The position numbers were made by a program, and so were the translations under genes. The notes beneath the pieces are model-generated. The model was not told where the DNA came from. It made no database searches and worked only from the letters and a program-made list of their open reading frames with translations. A stretch of DNA of 64,000 nucleotides from Corynebacterium sp. CNCTC7651 (GTDB taxonomy: Bacteria; Actinomycetota; Actinomycetes; Mycobacteriales; Mycobacteriaceae): positions 2,108,001 through 2,172,000 of the forward strand of contig NZ_CP071246.1 in NCBI RefSeq assembly GCF_021496665.1. The letters run 5' to 3'. Position 1 is the first letter of the stretch. Every line of letters begins with the position of its first letter. Below are positions 8,472 through 18,740 of the stretch, piece by piece.

Positions 8472-11400
8472 TTACACGTCGTCCTTCCCGGCACCGCGTT
8501 CCGGCAGCGCCGCCAGCCACTCATTCATGTGCTTGCCCACGATCCCCACCGCCGGCTCATCCACCACTGCGAGGTGGTCGCCGGGCAGGTGCACAATGGT
8601 CAAGTCCTCGACGATAGCGCCCCAGCCCCCATCCTCGTCAATGTGGGCGTAGTTCGGCTCGAGCGTAATCGCGCCGTCATGCATCCGCTCAGCGCGGAAC
8701 AGCAGCACCGGCACATCCACCTCCGCCCAGCGGGAGAAGTCCAGGTGGTTCAGGATCTGGTTGTCCACGAAGCTGGCGCGCTGGTGCTCCAGGACGCCGG
8801 CCGCCAGCCCGTGCGCGGAAGCGTCCGTGGTAGCCAGGAATTCCTGCAGCATCTCCAGCAGCGCCTCTTCGCCCGCGGTTTCCAGCAGCTCGTAGGGCAC
8901 CTCGAAGTCCAGGCCGTACGTTTCCTTGGCAAACGTTGCGTAGCGGCCCCAGCGCGCCTTGGTCTCCTCCATCGTGCGCGGGATGGGCACGGACGGCTGC
9001 GTTGTATCCAGCAGCGCGATGAACGCCACCTTGTCGTTGCCCAGCTGGTGCGCAACCTCGTACGCTAGGGCGCCGCCGAAGGACCAGCCGGCCAGCACAA
9101 CCTTGCGCCCCGCCGCCAGCTCTTCGATGTCCTTCACGTACGCCGCCGCGCGCTCCTCCAGCGAGCCCTCGAGGCGCTCCACGCCGTACACCGGCACTGC
9201 ATCGTCCAAGCGCCGGGCTAGCGGCGCGTACACTGCGCTCGAACCGCCGGCCGGGTGGAAGGCGAACACCGGGGTGCGGCCGGCATCGCCGTCGCGGAAC
9301 ACGCGGATATTGCCCTCAACCTCGGTCTCCAGCCCCTCGCGCACCAGGTTCGCCAGCGGCTCCAGCGTCCGCGGCTCACGCACCTGCTCCGCGGTGATCT
9401 CGATCCCGCTGCGCTGCGTGAGGTGCTCCGCGAGCTCCTGAGCTTGGCCTTCGCTAATCGACGCAAGCTCGCTGGTCACACCAGCCGCAGCCGCACCCGT
9501 AAACTTCGCCCACGCCCCGAAGACCATGCGTTCCGACGCATCGCGCGGCGCAACACCCACGCCCTGGGCGCCGCCAGCCGGGCCCGGAACAACGCCGGCG
9601 CCGGAGTCCGCACCGGCCTCCTGGGCCTTGGCCACCTCGGACGCCACGTCACGCGTCTCCGAGTTCATTGCCATGGGCTGCACGGCATCTGCGTGGCCGG
9701 CAACGGACTCCTCCACCAGGCGGATCACATCAGCCACCGATGCGTCGCGCAGCGTCTGCACCTGCAGCTGCGGGATCTGGAAATCGTGCTCGATGCGGTT
9801 CTTAATGCGCATGCCCATGAGGGAATCCAGGCCAAGATCAATCAGCGGCAGCTCATCCGGCAGGTCCTCCGCCTCAAAGCCCATGGACTCGGACACAATG
9901 GCCCGCAGGCGCTCGGGCACGGATTCGCCGGAGGTTGGGTCCCAGCGCATTGATGCAAAGTCATCGTCGATAAGCGAAGGCTCCGAAGCCGTGACCTCCG
10001 CAACTCCCGCAACCTGGGTGCGCGCGGTTTCGCCCAGGGAGGACGCGAAGCCCTCGGCGATGCGCTCGGCGCCGTTGTAGACGGTGATGCTCGCGCCGCC
10101 GAGGGAGCGGGCGACAATAGTGGTCACCTCACCATCGGCGGGTAGGTAGCCGTGCTCCTCCGTGGCCACCACGGTTGCGCCCGGGACAACTTCCGCGGCC
10201 GCTGCCTCGATGAGCTGGTACGGGCTGAAGACCGCGTCTGCCGGCGTGGCAAACGCGACCTGGCCGTCCGGCAGCTCAACCTTCGCGCCCAGCAACGTGC
10301 CGCCGTTGGAGGACGGGCGCGCAGGCGTCCACAGGTGGTTGCGCTGGAACGTTACGCCAGGCGCGTTGATGCGCGGCCCCGTGCCGTAGAAACCGGTGAA
10401 GTCCACCGGCATGCCCTGGACGTACAGCTTGGCAGCGAGATCCAGCAGGGTTTCCGCCTCATCCAGCTTGCGCTTGGTGGTGAACAGCAGCTGCGCGTCC
10501 GGCTTGCCTGCGGCGAACGCGGTGTTCATCATGCCCATCAGCGCGACCGGGTTCGGCGTGACCTCCACCAACGTGCTGTGGCCGGCGTTGAACGCGGCCT
10601 GGGTGGCGTCCTGGAAATACACCGGCTGGCGCGTCATGCGCAGGAAGTACTCATCCGTGTGCACGACGGAGCCGGCGGGATACACCTCGCCGCGGTCCAC
10701 GGAGCTGAACAGCGGCACCGTCAGCGGGCGGGCGGTAATGCCGGCGATCTCGGCGGCCAGGTCGCCCATGATCGGGTCCAGGGCGGAGGTGTGCCCCGCG
10801 CCACGCACGTTCAGTTTGCGGGCGAACTTTTCCTGGGCTTCAAGCTTCTCGACGACAGCATCAACCGCCGCAATCGGCCCACCGATGGTGGTCATGCCCG
10901 GGCCGGCGTACACGGCCGGCTCCACACCCTGGGCTTCCGGGTGCTCCTCGATGAACGCCGCGAGGTCGTCGGTGCCCAGCTCCACGACGGCCATCGCGCC
11001 TTCCTGCGGCGTTCCGGCGATCATGGCCTCGCCCTCGCCCATCAGGCGAGCGCGCTGGCAGGCGATCAGCATCGCATCGCGGTCCGTGATGCCGCCGGCG
11101 GCGTAGGCCGCCGCGATTTCGCCCATGGACATGCCCATGGTGGCGGCCGGGGTGATGCCGAACGTGGCCAGCAGGTCCGTCTGCGCGATCTGGATCGCGG
11201 TGATGGTGACCTGGCCGGTCTGGGTGTCATACGTCAGCGCGTCATCCTCGATGATCTCCAGCATGGACCAGCCCGCCTCGAAGCGGACCAGCTCATCCAG
11301 TTCCCGCATGCGCGCGGCGAAGACATCGGAGGTCTCCATAAGTCGCGTGGCCATCTTGCGGTGCTGCGAGCCAAAGCCCGAGTACACGAACACGGGGCCC

Positions 11401-13295
11401 ATGGTGTTCGGCGCATCCGCCACCGCGATGCCGGTGCCGATCTTGCCTTCTGCAACCAGGCGCAACCGCGCCACCGCGTCCTCGACAGTGCTGGCCTGCA
11501 CGACGGCGGCGGAGCGGCCGTGGTTGCGCTTGGCCAGGGAACGGGCCACCGGGACCAGGTCCGCGTCCGGGCGGCCCTCCAGGAAGTCCGCGAGTTCCGC
11601 GGCAGCTGCTTTACGACGGGACGGCAGCAGCCCAGACACCGGCAGCGCCGCCACATCGAGCCCGGCCAGCCGGGTGGTTTCCGCTTTGCTCGTGGCGGCG
11701 GTTGCATCCGCCGCCACGGCCCCGGCGTAGTCTCCCGGCTCAAAGTCCGTGACCACCACGTGCGCGTTTGTGCCGCCGAAGCCAAAGCCGGAGATGCCGG
11801 CGACGCGGCGGCCGGAGTAGCGCGGCCATTCGCGCGGGTCCTGCACTACCTCGATGTGCTCCGCGTCAAAGTCCACGAAGTGGTTGGGTGCGGTGAAGTT
11901 GGCGGAGGCGGGGATGGTGTCGTGCTTCAGCGCCTCGAGCACCTTGATCAGGGCGGCCACGCCGGCGGCGGATTCGGAGTGGCCGATAGAGGATTTGGCA
12001 GAGCCCAGCAGCAGCGGGTTCGCCGCGCCGCGGTTGCGCCCCAGCACGGCGCCGAGCGCGGTGGCCTCAATCGGGTCGCCCAGAATGGTGCCGGTGCCGT
12101 GGGCCTCCACCACGTCAACCTCGGCTGGGTCGATGCCGGCGTCCGCGTAGGCGCGCCGCAACACGTCAATCTGCGCGTCCGGGTTCGGGGCAGTCAGGCC
12201 GTTGGAGTGGCCGTCCGAGTTCGTGGCGGAGCCCTTGATTACAGCCACAATCTCGTCGCCGTCCGCCACCGCATCCGCCACGCGCTTGAGCACCACCATG
12301 CCGGCGGCTTCGGAGCGCACGATGCCGTCCGCGTCATCGGAAAACGCGCGGATGGCGCCGGACGGGGAGATCACGCCCAGCTCAGAGAACATCAGGGACG
12401 CGAACGGGTTGGCCAGGATGTTCACGCCGCCGGCCAGCGCCACGTCGCACTCCCCGTCGCGCAGCGCCCGCACCGCATGGTGCACGCTGACCAGGGAGGA
12501 AGAGCACGCGGTGTCCACGTTCATGGACGGCCCGCGGAAATCAAAGGCGTAAGAAATGCGGTTCGGGATGATGGAGCTCGCCGCGCCGGTCAGTGCGTAG
12601 GGGTGCGCGTTCGCCGGGTCCGCACCCATGAGCATGCCGTAATCGTTCGAGGAGGAGCCCACGAACACGCCCACAGCCTCACCCCGGAGGCGGTCGGCCG
12701 GGATGTGCGCGTCCTCCAACGCCTCCCACGCAACCTCCAGCATGATGCGCTGCTGCGGGTCCATGTTCTGCGCCTCGAGCGGGCTCAGGCCGAAAAACTC
12801 GTTGTCAAAGCTGGCAATATCTTCCAGGTAGCCGCCGTCGGTGGCTTCCTCCGCCATCTTGGTGCGCAGGTACGGATCGCCTGTGTACTCGCTCCAGCGC
12901 CCGGCTGGAAGCGGGCCGGTGGTCACCCGGCCGTCGATAAGCACCTGCCAATACTCGCCCACCGAGGCCGCACCCGGGAAGCGCCCCGCGGCACCCACCA
13001 CGGCAATATCGCGCTGCCCGGGGGAGCTTCCTGCTTCACGACGCTCATAGGTGCGCCCCACAGCCCCCGCGCTGGCCGTCAACGCCTTGGCAAGTGCCTC
13101 GATCGTCGGGTATTGGTACGCGATGGTGGGATCCACCTTGCGGTTCAGCAACGTCTCCAACTCGCCGGAGAGCACCACCGCGTCCCGAGAAGACAGACCG
13201 TAGGACTCAAGCGGCGTGGCGCTGTCCACGACCTCCTGGCCGGTTGTTGCGGCCACCCACCGCGTGAGCCATGCGATCAGATCATTCTCAGTCAT
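8472..13295 (-). CDS. pks13: polyketide synthase Pks13, mycolate condensing enzyme
   Basis: A 1607-residue multidomain synthase performing the final Claisen condensation of mycolic acid synthesis. In order it has an N-terminal acyl-carrier domain (likely pantetheine Ser in YGLSSRDAV near residue 36), a ketosynthase from about 95 to 520 (DTACSSSL, Cys near 262, and EAHGTGT), an acyltransferase (GMSMGEIAAAY near 720), a second acyl-carrier domain (DLGLDSLMGM near 1158) and a thioesterase (LAGWSFGGALAYE near 1403). No reducing domains are present, as expected. It is somewhat shorter than the mycobacterial enzyme of about 1730 residues. I place the start at the ATG 13295 (MTENDLIAWL); an upstream in-frame start would add a poor N-terminus. 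It lies between fadD32 and accD3. Confidence 0.96.
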   Translation of the reverse strand: MTENDLIAWLTRWVAATTGQEVVDSATPLESYGLSSRDAVVLSGELETLLNRKVDPTIAYQYPTIEALAKALTASAGAVGRTYERREAGSSPGQRDIAVVGAAGRFPGAASVGEYWQVLIDGRVTTGPLPAGRWSEYTGDPYLRTKMAEEATDGGYLEDIASFDNEFFGLSPLEAQNMDPQQRIMLEVAWEALEDAHIPADRLRGEAVGVFVGSSSNDYGMLMGADPANAHPYALTGAASSIIPNRISYAFDFRGPSMNVDTACSSSLVSVHHAVRALRDGECDVALAGGVNILANPFASLMFSELGVISPSGAIRAFSDDADGIVRSEAAGMVVLKRVADAVADGDEIVAVIKGSATNSDGHSNGLTAPNPDAQIDVLRRAYADAGIDPAEVDVVEAHGTGTILGDPIEATALGAVLGRNRGAANPLLLGSAKSSIGHSESAAGVAALIKVLEALKHDTIPASANFTAPNHFVDFDAEHIEVVQDPREWPRYSGRRVAGISGFGFGGTNAHVVVTDFEPGDYAGAVAADATAATSKAETTRLAGLDVAALPVSGLLPSRRKAAAAELADFLEGRPDADLVPVARSLAKRNHGRSAAVVQASTVEDAVARLRLVAEGKIGTGIAVADAPNTMGPVFVYSGFGSQHRKMATRLMETSDVFAARMRELDELVRFEAGWSMLEIIEDDALTYDTQTGQVTITAIQIAQTDLLATFGITPAATMGMSMGEIAAAYAAGGITDRDAMLIACQRARLMGEGEAMIAGTPQEGAMAVVELGTDDLAAFIEEHPEAQGVEPAVYAGPGMTTIGGPIAAVDAVVEKLEAQEKFARKLNVRGAGHTSALDPIMGDLAAEIAGITARPLTVPLFSSVDRGEVYPAGSVVHTDEYFLRMTRQPVYFQDATQAAFNAGHSTLVEVTPNPVALMGMMNTAFAAGKPDAQLLFTTKRKLDEAETLLDLAAKLYVQGMPVDFTGFYGTGPRINAPGVTFQRNHLWTPARPSSNGGTLLGAKVELPDGQVAFATPADAVFSPYQLIEAAAAEVVPGATVVATEEHGYLPADGEVTTIVARSLGGASITVYNGAERIAEGFASSLGETARTQVAGVAEVTASEPSLIDDDFASMRWDPTSGESVPERLRAIVSESMGFEAEDLPDELPLIDLGLDSLMGMRIKNRIEHDFQIPQLQVQTLRDASVADVIRLVEESVAGHADAVQPMAMNSETRDVASEVAKAQEAGADSGAGVVPGPAGGAQGVGVAPRDASERMVFGAWAKFTGAAAAGVTSELASISEGQAQELAEHLTQRSGIEITAEQVREPRTLEPLANLVREGLETEVEGNIRVFRDGDAGRTPVFAFHPAGGSSAVYAPLARRLDDAVPVYGVERLEGSLEERAAAYVKDIEELAAGRKVVLAGWSFGGALAYEVAHQLGNDKVAFIALLDTTQPSVPIPRTMEETKARWGRYATFAKETYGLDFEVPYELLETAGEEALLEMLQEFLATTDASAHGLAAGVLEHQRASFVDNQILNHLDFSRWAEVDVPVLLFRAERMHDGAITLEPNYAHIDEDGGWGAIVEDLTIVHLPGDHLAVVDEPAVGIVGKHMNEWLAALPERGAGKDDV

Positions 13296-13339
13296 AGTGG
13301 GAAGCTTATCGCGCTCCCGTGTCCAATTTGTTACCAAGC

Positions 13340-15151
13340 CTAGGCGTGCTCTTCGATGTACCGCTTCGCGTTGACGCGGCGGGCGATCTTGCCGGCGGAG
13401 GAGCGGGTGATGCCGTTCGGCGGGTAAAACTCGATCACGTCCGGGCTGATGCCGTGCTTGGTGGTCACGGCGGCACGGATGGTGTCCTCGGCGGCCTTGT
13501 CGCCGTCCTCGGAAGCGTCGTCCGCACGCTCCACCAGCAGGATCAAGCGCTCCACCTCATCGCCCGGCACGGAGAACGCCGCCACGGAATCCGCGCGGAC
13601 GTGGTCGGAGGACTCCATGACCGTGGCCTCGATGTCCTGCGGGTAATGGTTGCGCCCGGCGATAACCACCAGGTCCTTCAGACGGCCGGTGATGTAGAGG
13701 TGACCGCCCAGAATCGTGCCCAGGTCTCCGGTTGCCATCCAGCCGTCCTGCGGCAGGTTCTCCTGGATGGTCTCGCCGATGGTGTTGTGGAAGGTCTCCT
13801 GCGTCTCCTCTTCGCGGTCCAGGTAGCCGCCGGCCTTGTTCTTGCCGTGGATCCACATCTCGCCGATGCTGCCCTCCGGCAGCTCGTCCTTCGTCTCTGG
13901 GTCCACGATGGCGAAGTGCATCCACTTGACCGGCTGGCCGTTGGAGGCGAACGCCACGCCGTCCTCCTTGGCCACCTCCACGGCCTTGCCTTCGGCAAGC
14001 TGCTCGCGGTCGAAGTACGCGAACTTGGGGCGGTCCTCCGTCTGCGGCGTGGCCACGATCAAGGTCGCCTCCGCCAGGCCGTAGGAGGGCCGCAGCACGT
14101 CGCGGGTCAGGCCGGACGGCGCAAAGGCATCGAGAAAGGTCTCCACAGAGGACTCCGTCACCGGCTCGGAGCCGCAAAGGATGGCTTCGACGCGGGAGAA
14201 GTCATATTCGCTCGGGTCCTCCGGCGTGCCGTAGCGCGCCGCCAGTTCCAGCGCGAAGTTCGGCACCGCGGTGTAGATGTGCATGTCCTCCGGGTCGTCC
14301 TCGCGGCGGTTCAGGCGGTCCAGCCAGCGCTTCGGCTGCTGGATGAAGTCGCGCGGAGAGAAGATTTCGAACTCGTTGCCCAGGATCATCAGCAGCGTTG
14401 CCAGGATGATGCCCATGTCGTGGTGCAGCGGCAGCCAGGACGGGATGCGCATCGGCTGCTTCACGCCAATGCCGGTGTAGATCTGCAGCACGTTGGTCAC
14501 AATGGACTCATTAGTCAGTACCACGCCCGCCGGGTTGCGGGTGGAGCCGGAGGTGTACTGCAGGAACGATGTGTTCTGGGACGTGTCGGTGCCCGGCGCA
14601 ACCTCGATCGGTTGCCAAGAATCCGCCAGCGAATCCGGCAGGGAGTCCACCGCCAGGATGCGCGGGCGTTCCGCGGCCGGCACCTCGGCGAAGTAGTTGC
14701 GCACGGCGGGGGCGCCCTGCTTGTTGGTCAGCACCGTCTTCGCGCCGGAATCACCAAGCACTGCGCGCAGGTGGTGCTCGTGCCCCGGCTCGTTCGGGTC
14801 ATAGAGCGGGATGGGCACCTGGCCCGCGTAGAGCGCACCCATGAAGCCGAAGATGTACTCCGGCGAGTTGCCGGCCAGGATGGCCACGCGATCCCCCGGG
14901 TTGCCCACCTGCGCGAGGCGGGCGGCGATCGCCTTGAAGCGGGTATTTGCTTCTCGACGGCTGCATTCAACCGTCTCCCCGTCCACATCCGTGGAGTAGT
15001 CCCAGAACCGGATGTTCACGTTGTCGGCCTGGCCCGCCTGCACGGCGGCACCGTAGAGCATCTCCGACAGGGCGGGGATGGTGAAGTTCGGCGGCAGCAC
15101 AACATTGCCCTGCTCATCCAGGAATTTTTGGATGATCACTTCAAGATCCAT
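13340..15151 (-). CDS. fadD32: long-chain fatty acid-AMP ligase FadD32
   Basis: A 603-residue acyl-adenylating enzyme that activates the meromycolate chain as acyl-AMP and passes it to the N-terminal carrier domain of Pks13. The adenylate motif YTSGSTRNPAGVVLTNES lies near residue 190, followed by PSYGLAEATLIVATP, then GDLGTILGGHLYITGRLKDL near 475. The C-terminal GKIARR lysine region is present (RSSAGKIARRVN). An AMP-ligase-specific insertion is expected in this class and the length fits. It lies 44 bp upstream of pks13. In C. glutamicum the same gene is called fadD2. ATG start. Confidence 0.95.
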   Translation of the reverse strand: MDLEVIIQKFLDEQGNVVLPPNFTIPALSEMLYGAAVQAGQADNVNIRFWDYSTDVDGETVECSRREANTRFKAIAARLAQVGNPGDRVAILAGNSPEYIFGFMGALYAGQVPIPLYDPNEPGHEHHLRAVLGDSGAKTVLTNKQGAPAVRNYFAEVPAAERPRILAVDSLPDSLADSWQPIEVAPGTDTSQNTSFLQYTSGSTRNPAGVVLTNESIVTNVLQIYTGIGVKQPMRIPSWLPLHHDMGIILATLLMILGNEFEIFSPRDFIQQPKRWLDRLNRREDDPEDMHIYTAVPNFALELAARYGTPEDPSEYDFSRVEAILCGSEPVTESSVETFLDAFAPSGLTRDVLRPSYGLAEATLIVATPQTEDRPKFAYFDREQLAEGKAVEVAKEDGVAFASNGQPVKWMHFAIVDPETKDELPEGSIGEMWIHGKNKAGGYLDREEETQETFHNTIGETIQENLPQDGWMATGDLGTILGGHLYITGRLKDLVVIAGRNHYPQDIEATVMESSDHVRADSVAAFSVPGDEVERLILLVERADDASEDGDKAAEDTIRAAVTTKHGISPDVIEFYPPNGITRSSAGKIARRVNAKRYIEEHA

Positions 15152-15178
15152 GGGTCTCCTTCGAGAGATAGTTTTGTT

Positions 15179-16174
15179 CTACAAAGCATCGATTGTAGAG
15201 CGTGCCCAGTCCACAGTCCATTGCGACGCTGTGGTTCCCGGGATGACGTCCGGGTTCGTGGCGTAGAGCGCATGGTTGCCGTTGGCCAGCAAAAGGTCTG
15301 CGGCGCGGTCGATCGCGTTGCCCACCGCCAGCGGCGCGTCGCACACCGTGTCATTCGGCGCGCAGATTTCAAAGGCACGGTCCGCCACCTCGCCGAACCC
15401 GCCGGGGCGCGGCCCCGTCATGGTCGCACCCGGCGTGGCCAGATCCACCACCCGCTGCAGCGGCAGCATGGTGATCTCCGCGCCTTGGCCGGTCAGCTCC
15501 ACGCCCGGGTTCACACCCACGCCGTTCTCGCGGCGCCCGTCCGCAATCATCACCGCACCCAACAGGCGCTCCGGATCAATCGGGCCCTGGCGGGTACCAA
15601 TCTGGTTTGCCACATCCCCCACAATCACCGCGCCCTGGGAGAACCCGGCGATGATGAACTTGGTTCGCGGGCACAGGTTGGCCACGAACCCCAGCTCACC
15701 CTTCAGTTTTGCCGTGCCTTCCGCACGCGAATCGTCGTACGTCATCTCCGCACGCCCGCGCTCCGTCTGGATGTTGCGGAACTGTGCGGTATACGGGACG
15801 GTGAACACGCGCACGTGGTCGATGCCGTACATCTCCTCGATCGGGCGCGTGATGGACAGCATGAAGCTTGCCGAGTTGGCCTGCGGATTGAACGGGTCAT
15901 CTTCCGGCGAGGATTCCCACGTGCCCGGCACCGAGACAAACTCCACCGCCGGACACCATTCCGGCTCGGTCGGCGTGGTCGGTTCCGGCTGCGCCTGGGT
16001 CTGCGTCTCCGTATTCAGGGGTCCTGGACCGGGATCCGGGCCCGGGCCGGAGCGCCACTGATAGATGCCCAGGCCGATCAGCGCCAGGACAATCAGCACC
16101 GCCGCGACAACAAAGACGTTGCGGGTGCCGGAGCGAGACGCGCGGGATGAACGTGGGGTGCGCTCAGTGCGCAT
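15179..16174 (-). CDS. membrane-anchored cutinase-family esterase (Culp6/Rv3802c-like)
   Basis: A 331-residue protein with an N-terminal membrane anchor (VFVVAAVLIVLALIGLGIY, about residues 25-43), a Pro/Gln/Thr-rich linker, and a cutinase alpha/beta-hydrolase domain. The catalytic Ser is in GFSQGAVIVGD near residue 176, the Asp in CAPNDTVCD near 276 and the His in NGNHALY near 300; the Cys pair around the Asp is also typical. In mycolate bacteria the homologue next to fadD32 is an essential envelope phospholipase/thioesterase linked to mycolate metabolism. It ends 27 bp before the fadD32 start and so probably shares the transcript. Confidence 0.9.
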   Translation of the reverse strand: MRTERTPRSSRASRSGTRNVFVVAAVLIVLALIGLGIYQWRSGPGPDPGPGPLNTETQTQAQPEPTTPTEPEWCPAVEFVSVPGTWESSPEDDPFNPQANSASFMLSITRPIEEMYGIDHVRVFTVPYTAQFRNIQTERGRAEMTYDDSRAEGTAKLKGELGFVANLCPRTKFIIAGFSQGAVIVGDVANQIGTRQGPIDPERLLGAVMIADGRRENGVGVNPGVELTGQGAEITMLPLQRVVDLATPGATMTGPRPGGFGEVADRAFEICAPNDTVCDAPLAVGNAIDRAADLLLANGNHALYATNPDVIPGTTASQWTVDWARSTIDAL

Positions 16175-16187
16175 GAGGCAACGCCTC

Positions 16188-16676
16188 CTAGCAGAGGTTG
16201 GCGCGCGCGGTGTCCGTCAGCAGCTCAGCGAGCGCGGCCGGATCCATGTCGGTCCGACGCTGCTCCACCAGCTGACCCGCCACCGCGTCGCGGGTGATCA
16301 CATCGTTCGAGCACACGCTAAAGCCCGTCGCTGTGAGTTGGTCCTCAACACCCTCCACGTTCAGACCGTGTTCCCTGAGGTCCTCCAGGAAAGCCTCCTC
16401 CGCCGGAGTAAACGCTGTGGCCTGGTTAGGGATCGTTTCCACCTCGCGGGCCGGACGGTCGCCGTCCGCAGGCGGCAGGGCCGCACCACCGGAGGCGCGG
16501 GGGCTGCTCGACGTCGCCGTTTCCGTCGTGGTGGCGGTGGCCGTGCTCGAGGTTGCCGTGGTGGTCGTCGGAGTCACCGTTGCGCCATCGCCGTCCACAG
16601 TCGCGGAACCCCCGCAGGCGGTGAGGCCGAGAAAAGCGAACGTCGATACGCACAGCGCCCCAAGAACGCGGCGCAT
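16188..16676 (-). CDS. secreted lipoprotein with DUF732-like domain
   Basis: A 162-residue exported protein. The N-terminus has a signal peptide and lipobox (FAFLGLTACGG), predicting a lipid-anchored Cys near residue 22, followed by a long Thr/Ala-rich linker (residues about 30-75). The C-terminal 80 residues (AFTPAEEAFLEDL, GFSVCSNDVITRDAV, ending in Cys) fit the small DUF732 fold with two cysteines, found in many mycolate bacteria; its function is not known. It lies between the cutinase gene and the mycolyltransferase, matching a hypothetical secreted protein at this place in C. glutamicum. It overlaps the end of the mycolyltransferase gene by 1 bp, hence co-translation is likely. Confidence 0.8.
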   Translation of the reverse strand: MRRVLGALCVSTFAFLGLTACGGSATVDGDGATVTPTTTTATSSTATATTTETATSSSPRASGGAALPPADGDRPAREVETIPNQATAFTPAEEAFLEDLREHGLNVEGVEDQLTATGFSVCSNDVITRDAVAGQLVEQRRTDMDPAALAELLTDTARANLC

Positions 16677-18631
16677 TAGCGCTTCTCCTCCACCACGACG
16701 CCGTTGACCTGCTTCAGGCGGCCGTTCTGGAAGTCAATGGTCAGGCCGCCAGCCGGGATCGGCTCCAGGTCCGTGACCGGCCAGCCAAGCTTGCCCTGCT
16801 CCCAGCCGTGCTTGCCCCACTCATCGAAGATCGCGCCGTACTGAATTGCCTGCGCACCAGTTGCCGGGGACCAGTAGATGTTGCCCTTCTCAAACTTCTG
16901 GAAGAAGCCGCCGCGGACCGCGATCTCGTTGCTCTTCGGGTAACCGAGCTGGGACGTTGCCGCGCCGAGCTTGCCGTACTTCTCCCCGATCGCGCCGATG
17001 ACCACGTAGTGGGAATCATCCGGGTTGCGGGTGAGGTAGCCGCCCTGGAAGCGCTGGACAAAGCCCTCGCCAACCTTGGTGGCCTCTGCAACCGGGTAGC
17101 CCAGCTTGCCGGTCTCATACCCGTGCTGGCCCCACTCCTTCACCATGTCGCCCGGGATGGCGTACGCGCCAGTCTCCGGGGTCCAGTAAATGGAGCCGTT
17201 CTGGAAGTGCACGAAGCGGCCCTTGCCGTCCGGGGTCTTCGTCTCACCCGTGAGCGGGAAGCCCAGCCAGCCCTGCGCGCCGTTGAGCGCGGAGTACTTG
17301 GCCAGGATCGCGCCGAACAGCGCGTGCGCGCCAGTCTCCGGGGACCAGAAGGCGGTGCCGCCGCGGAAGTCCTGGGCGCGGCCGACGCCGTTGTTGCCCA
17401 CCGGGTACTCATCGTTCACGCAGGTGCCGATGATGCCGGACTGCGTGGTCTCCGCGATCGCGCCGATGGCGGTGCAGGCGGCGCCGCGATCCCCTTCCGG
17501 CACGCTGAGGGCGTTGGCGATGTATGGCCACGCCTGCGCCATCTCGAACTGCCAGTACTCCCAGGAGTGCACGCCGGACGGGCGGAAGCGCACGATCGGC
17601 TTCACCGAGGTGCGGCTGGCGTAATCCACAAACGTCTGGGTGGACAGGCGGGAAATGACCTCGAGGCCCTTGCCGGCCGGGTTCGCCGCGCCCTTGGCAG
17701 TGGAGTCCGCGGTGCCGAAATCATCGCGGCCGGAACCTGCGGAGACGTACACCGTCTTGCCGGCAAGGTTCTCAATGCCCGTCTTCGGGTCGTGGTCAAT
17801 CCAGTCCTGGGAGCCCGGAGGGCCCCACATCGCGTCCGTGTCAAAACCTCCCGCATCCAGCTGCGCGGCCTTGATGGCGGCCGGCATGCCGGTGGTGGTG
17901 GTGTCCAGGTAGCCGGAGAAGGAGCCGACGAAGTCGAACAGGTGTGGGTTGCGCTCCGCCAGGTTGACCGCGGCGGTGCCGCCCATGGAAATGCCCACCA
18001 CGGCGCGGCGGCCGTTGGAACGGAACTCATTGTTCAGGATGGGCACGAGTTCCTTGGTCAGGAACGTCTCCCACTTGTAGTTCTTGCCGTTGTTCGGGCG
18101 CTGCCAGTCCGCGTAGAAGGAGGACTCGCCGCCGACCGGCAGGATCACGTTGACGTTCTTGTCCGCGTAGAACTGCTCGATGTTGGTCTCGATGGTCCAG
18201 CCGTTTTCGTCGTCACGCGCGCGCAGGCCGTCCAGCGCCCAGACCTCCGGGAACTTAGCTGCCTTGTTGGAGTGCCAGTCGCGCGCCAAGAGGATCTGCA
18301 CCTGCATTAGCTGCTCCGGCATTGCCACGGACTTGATGAACACTGCTACACGACGGTTGCCCAGCCACTCAATGCGGTCCACCGACACGCCTTCCGGCAG
18401 GTTCGGGATCTCCGGGTTGCGCTCCACGTCGATCGGGGTGCGCACCGGCGGGTCCGACGGGCGGATGCCATCAGAGATGCCCCGGTTGGAGCTGTTGGAG
18501 GACAGCTGGGACGACAGGTCCTGGGCGTGAGCCGTGGTGGTAACGGCCGGGAGCAGCGACAGCGCCATCGCCGCTGCTGCGGGGAGGGCGAGGGCACGGG
18601 TGGCCTGCTTGGAGAATCGTGGTGCGCGCAT
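16676..18631 (-). CDS. cop1: trehalose corynomycolyltransferase with C-terminal LGFP repeats (Cop1/PS1-type)
   Basis: An antigen-85-family mycolyltransferase transferring mycolates from trehalose monomycolate to arabinogalactan or trehalose. It has a signal peptide (LALPAAAAMALSLLPAV, cleavage near AHA-Q), then the esterase domain with Ser in GISMGGTAAVNL near residue 215, an acidic region in SAGSGRDDFG near 298 and His in GVHSWEYW near 355. Residues from about 380 to 640 carry LGFP repeats (GWLGFPLTGE, KLGYPVAEAT, QLGYPKSNE, KLGWPVTDL) that are thought to bind the cell wall. I chose the ATG at 18631, which has GAGG nine bases upstream; an ATG at 18646 and a GTG at 18649 have poorer ribosome sites. 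About 650 residues, as for PS1. Confidence 0.93.
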   Translation of the reverse strand: MRAPRFSKQATRALALPAAAAMALSLLPAVTTTAHAQDLSSQLSSNSSNRGISDGIRPSDPPVRTPIDVERNPEIPNLPEGVSVDRIEWLGNRRVAVFIKSVAMPEQLMQVQILLARDWHSNKAAKFPEVWALDGLRARDDENGWTIETNIEQFYADKNVNVILPVGGESSFYADWQRPNNGKNYKWETFLTKELVPILNNEFRSNGRRAVVGISMGGTAAVNLAERNPHLFDFVGSFSGYLDTTTTGMPAAIKAAQLDAGGFDTDAMWGPPGSQDWIDHDPKTGIENLAGKTVYVSAGSGRDDFGTADSTAKGAANPAGKGLEVISRLSTQTFVDYASRTSVKPIVRFRPSGVHSWEYWQFEMAQAWPYIANALSVPEGDRGAACTAIGAIAETTQSGIIGTCVNDEYPVGNNGVGRAQDFRGGTAFWSPETGAHALFGAILAKYSALNGAQGWLGFPLTGETKTPDGKGRFVHFQNGSIYWTPETGAYAIPGDMVKEWGQHGYETGKLGYPVAEATKVGEGFVQRFQGGYLTRNPDDSHYVVIGAIGEKYGKLGAATSQLGYPKSNEIAVRGGFFQKFEKGNIYWSPATGAQAIQYGAIFDEWGKHGWEQGKLGWPVTDLEPIPAGGLTIDFQNGRLKQVNGVVVEEKR

Positions 18632-18740
18632 GGAAGTCAGCCTCATCACTCTCGGTCGGGAAACTTTTGGGGGCGGGAGTACCCAAAAGGTTAAGTTTCA
18701 CTTGAGACTTTACATGGCGACACGCCGGTGAGACACAAAC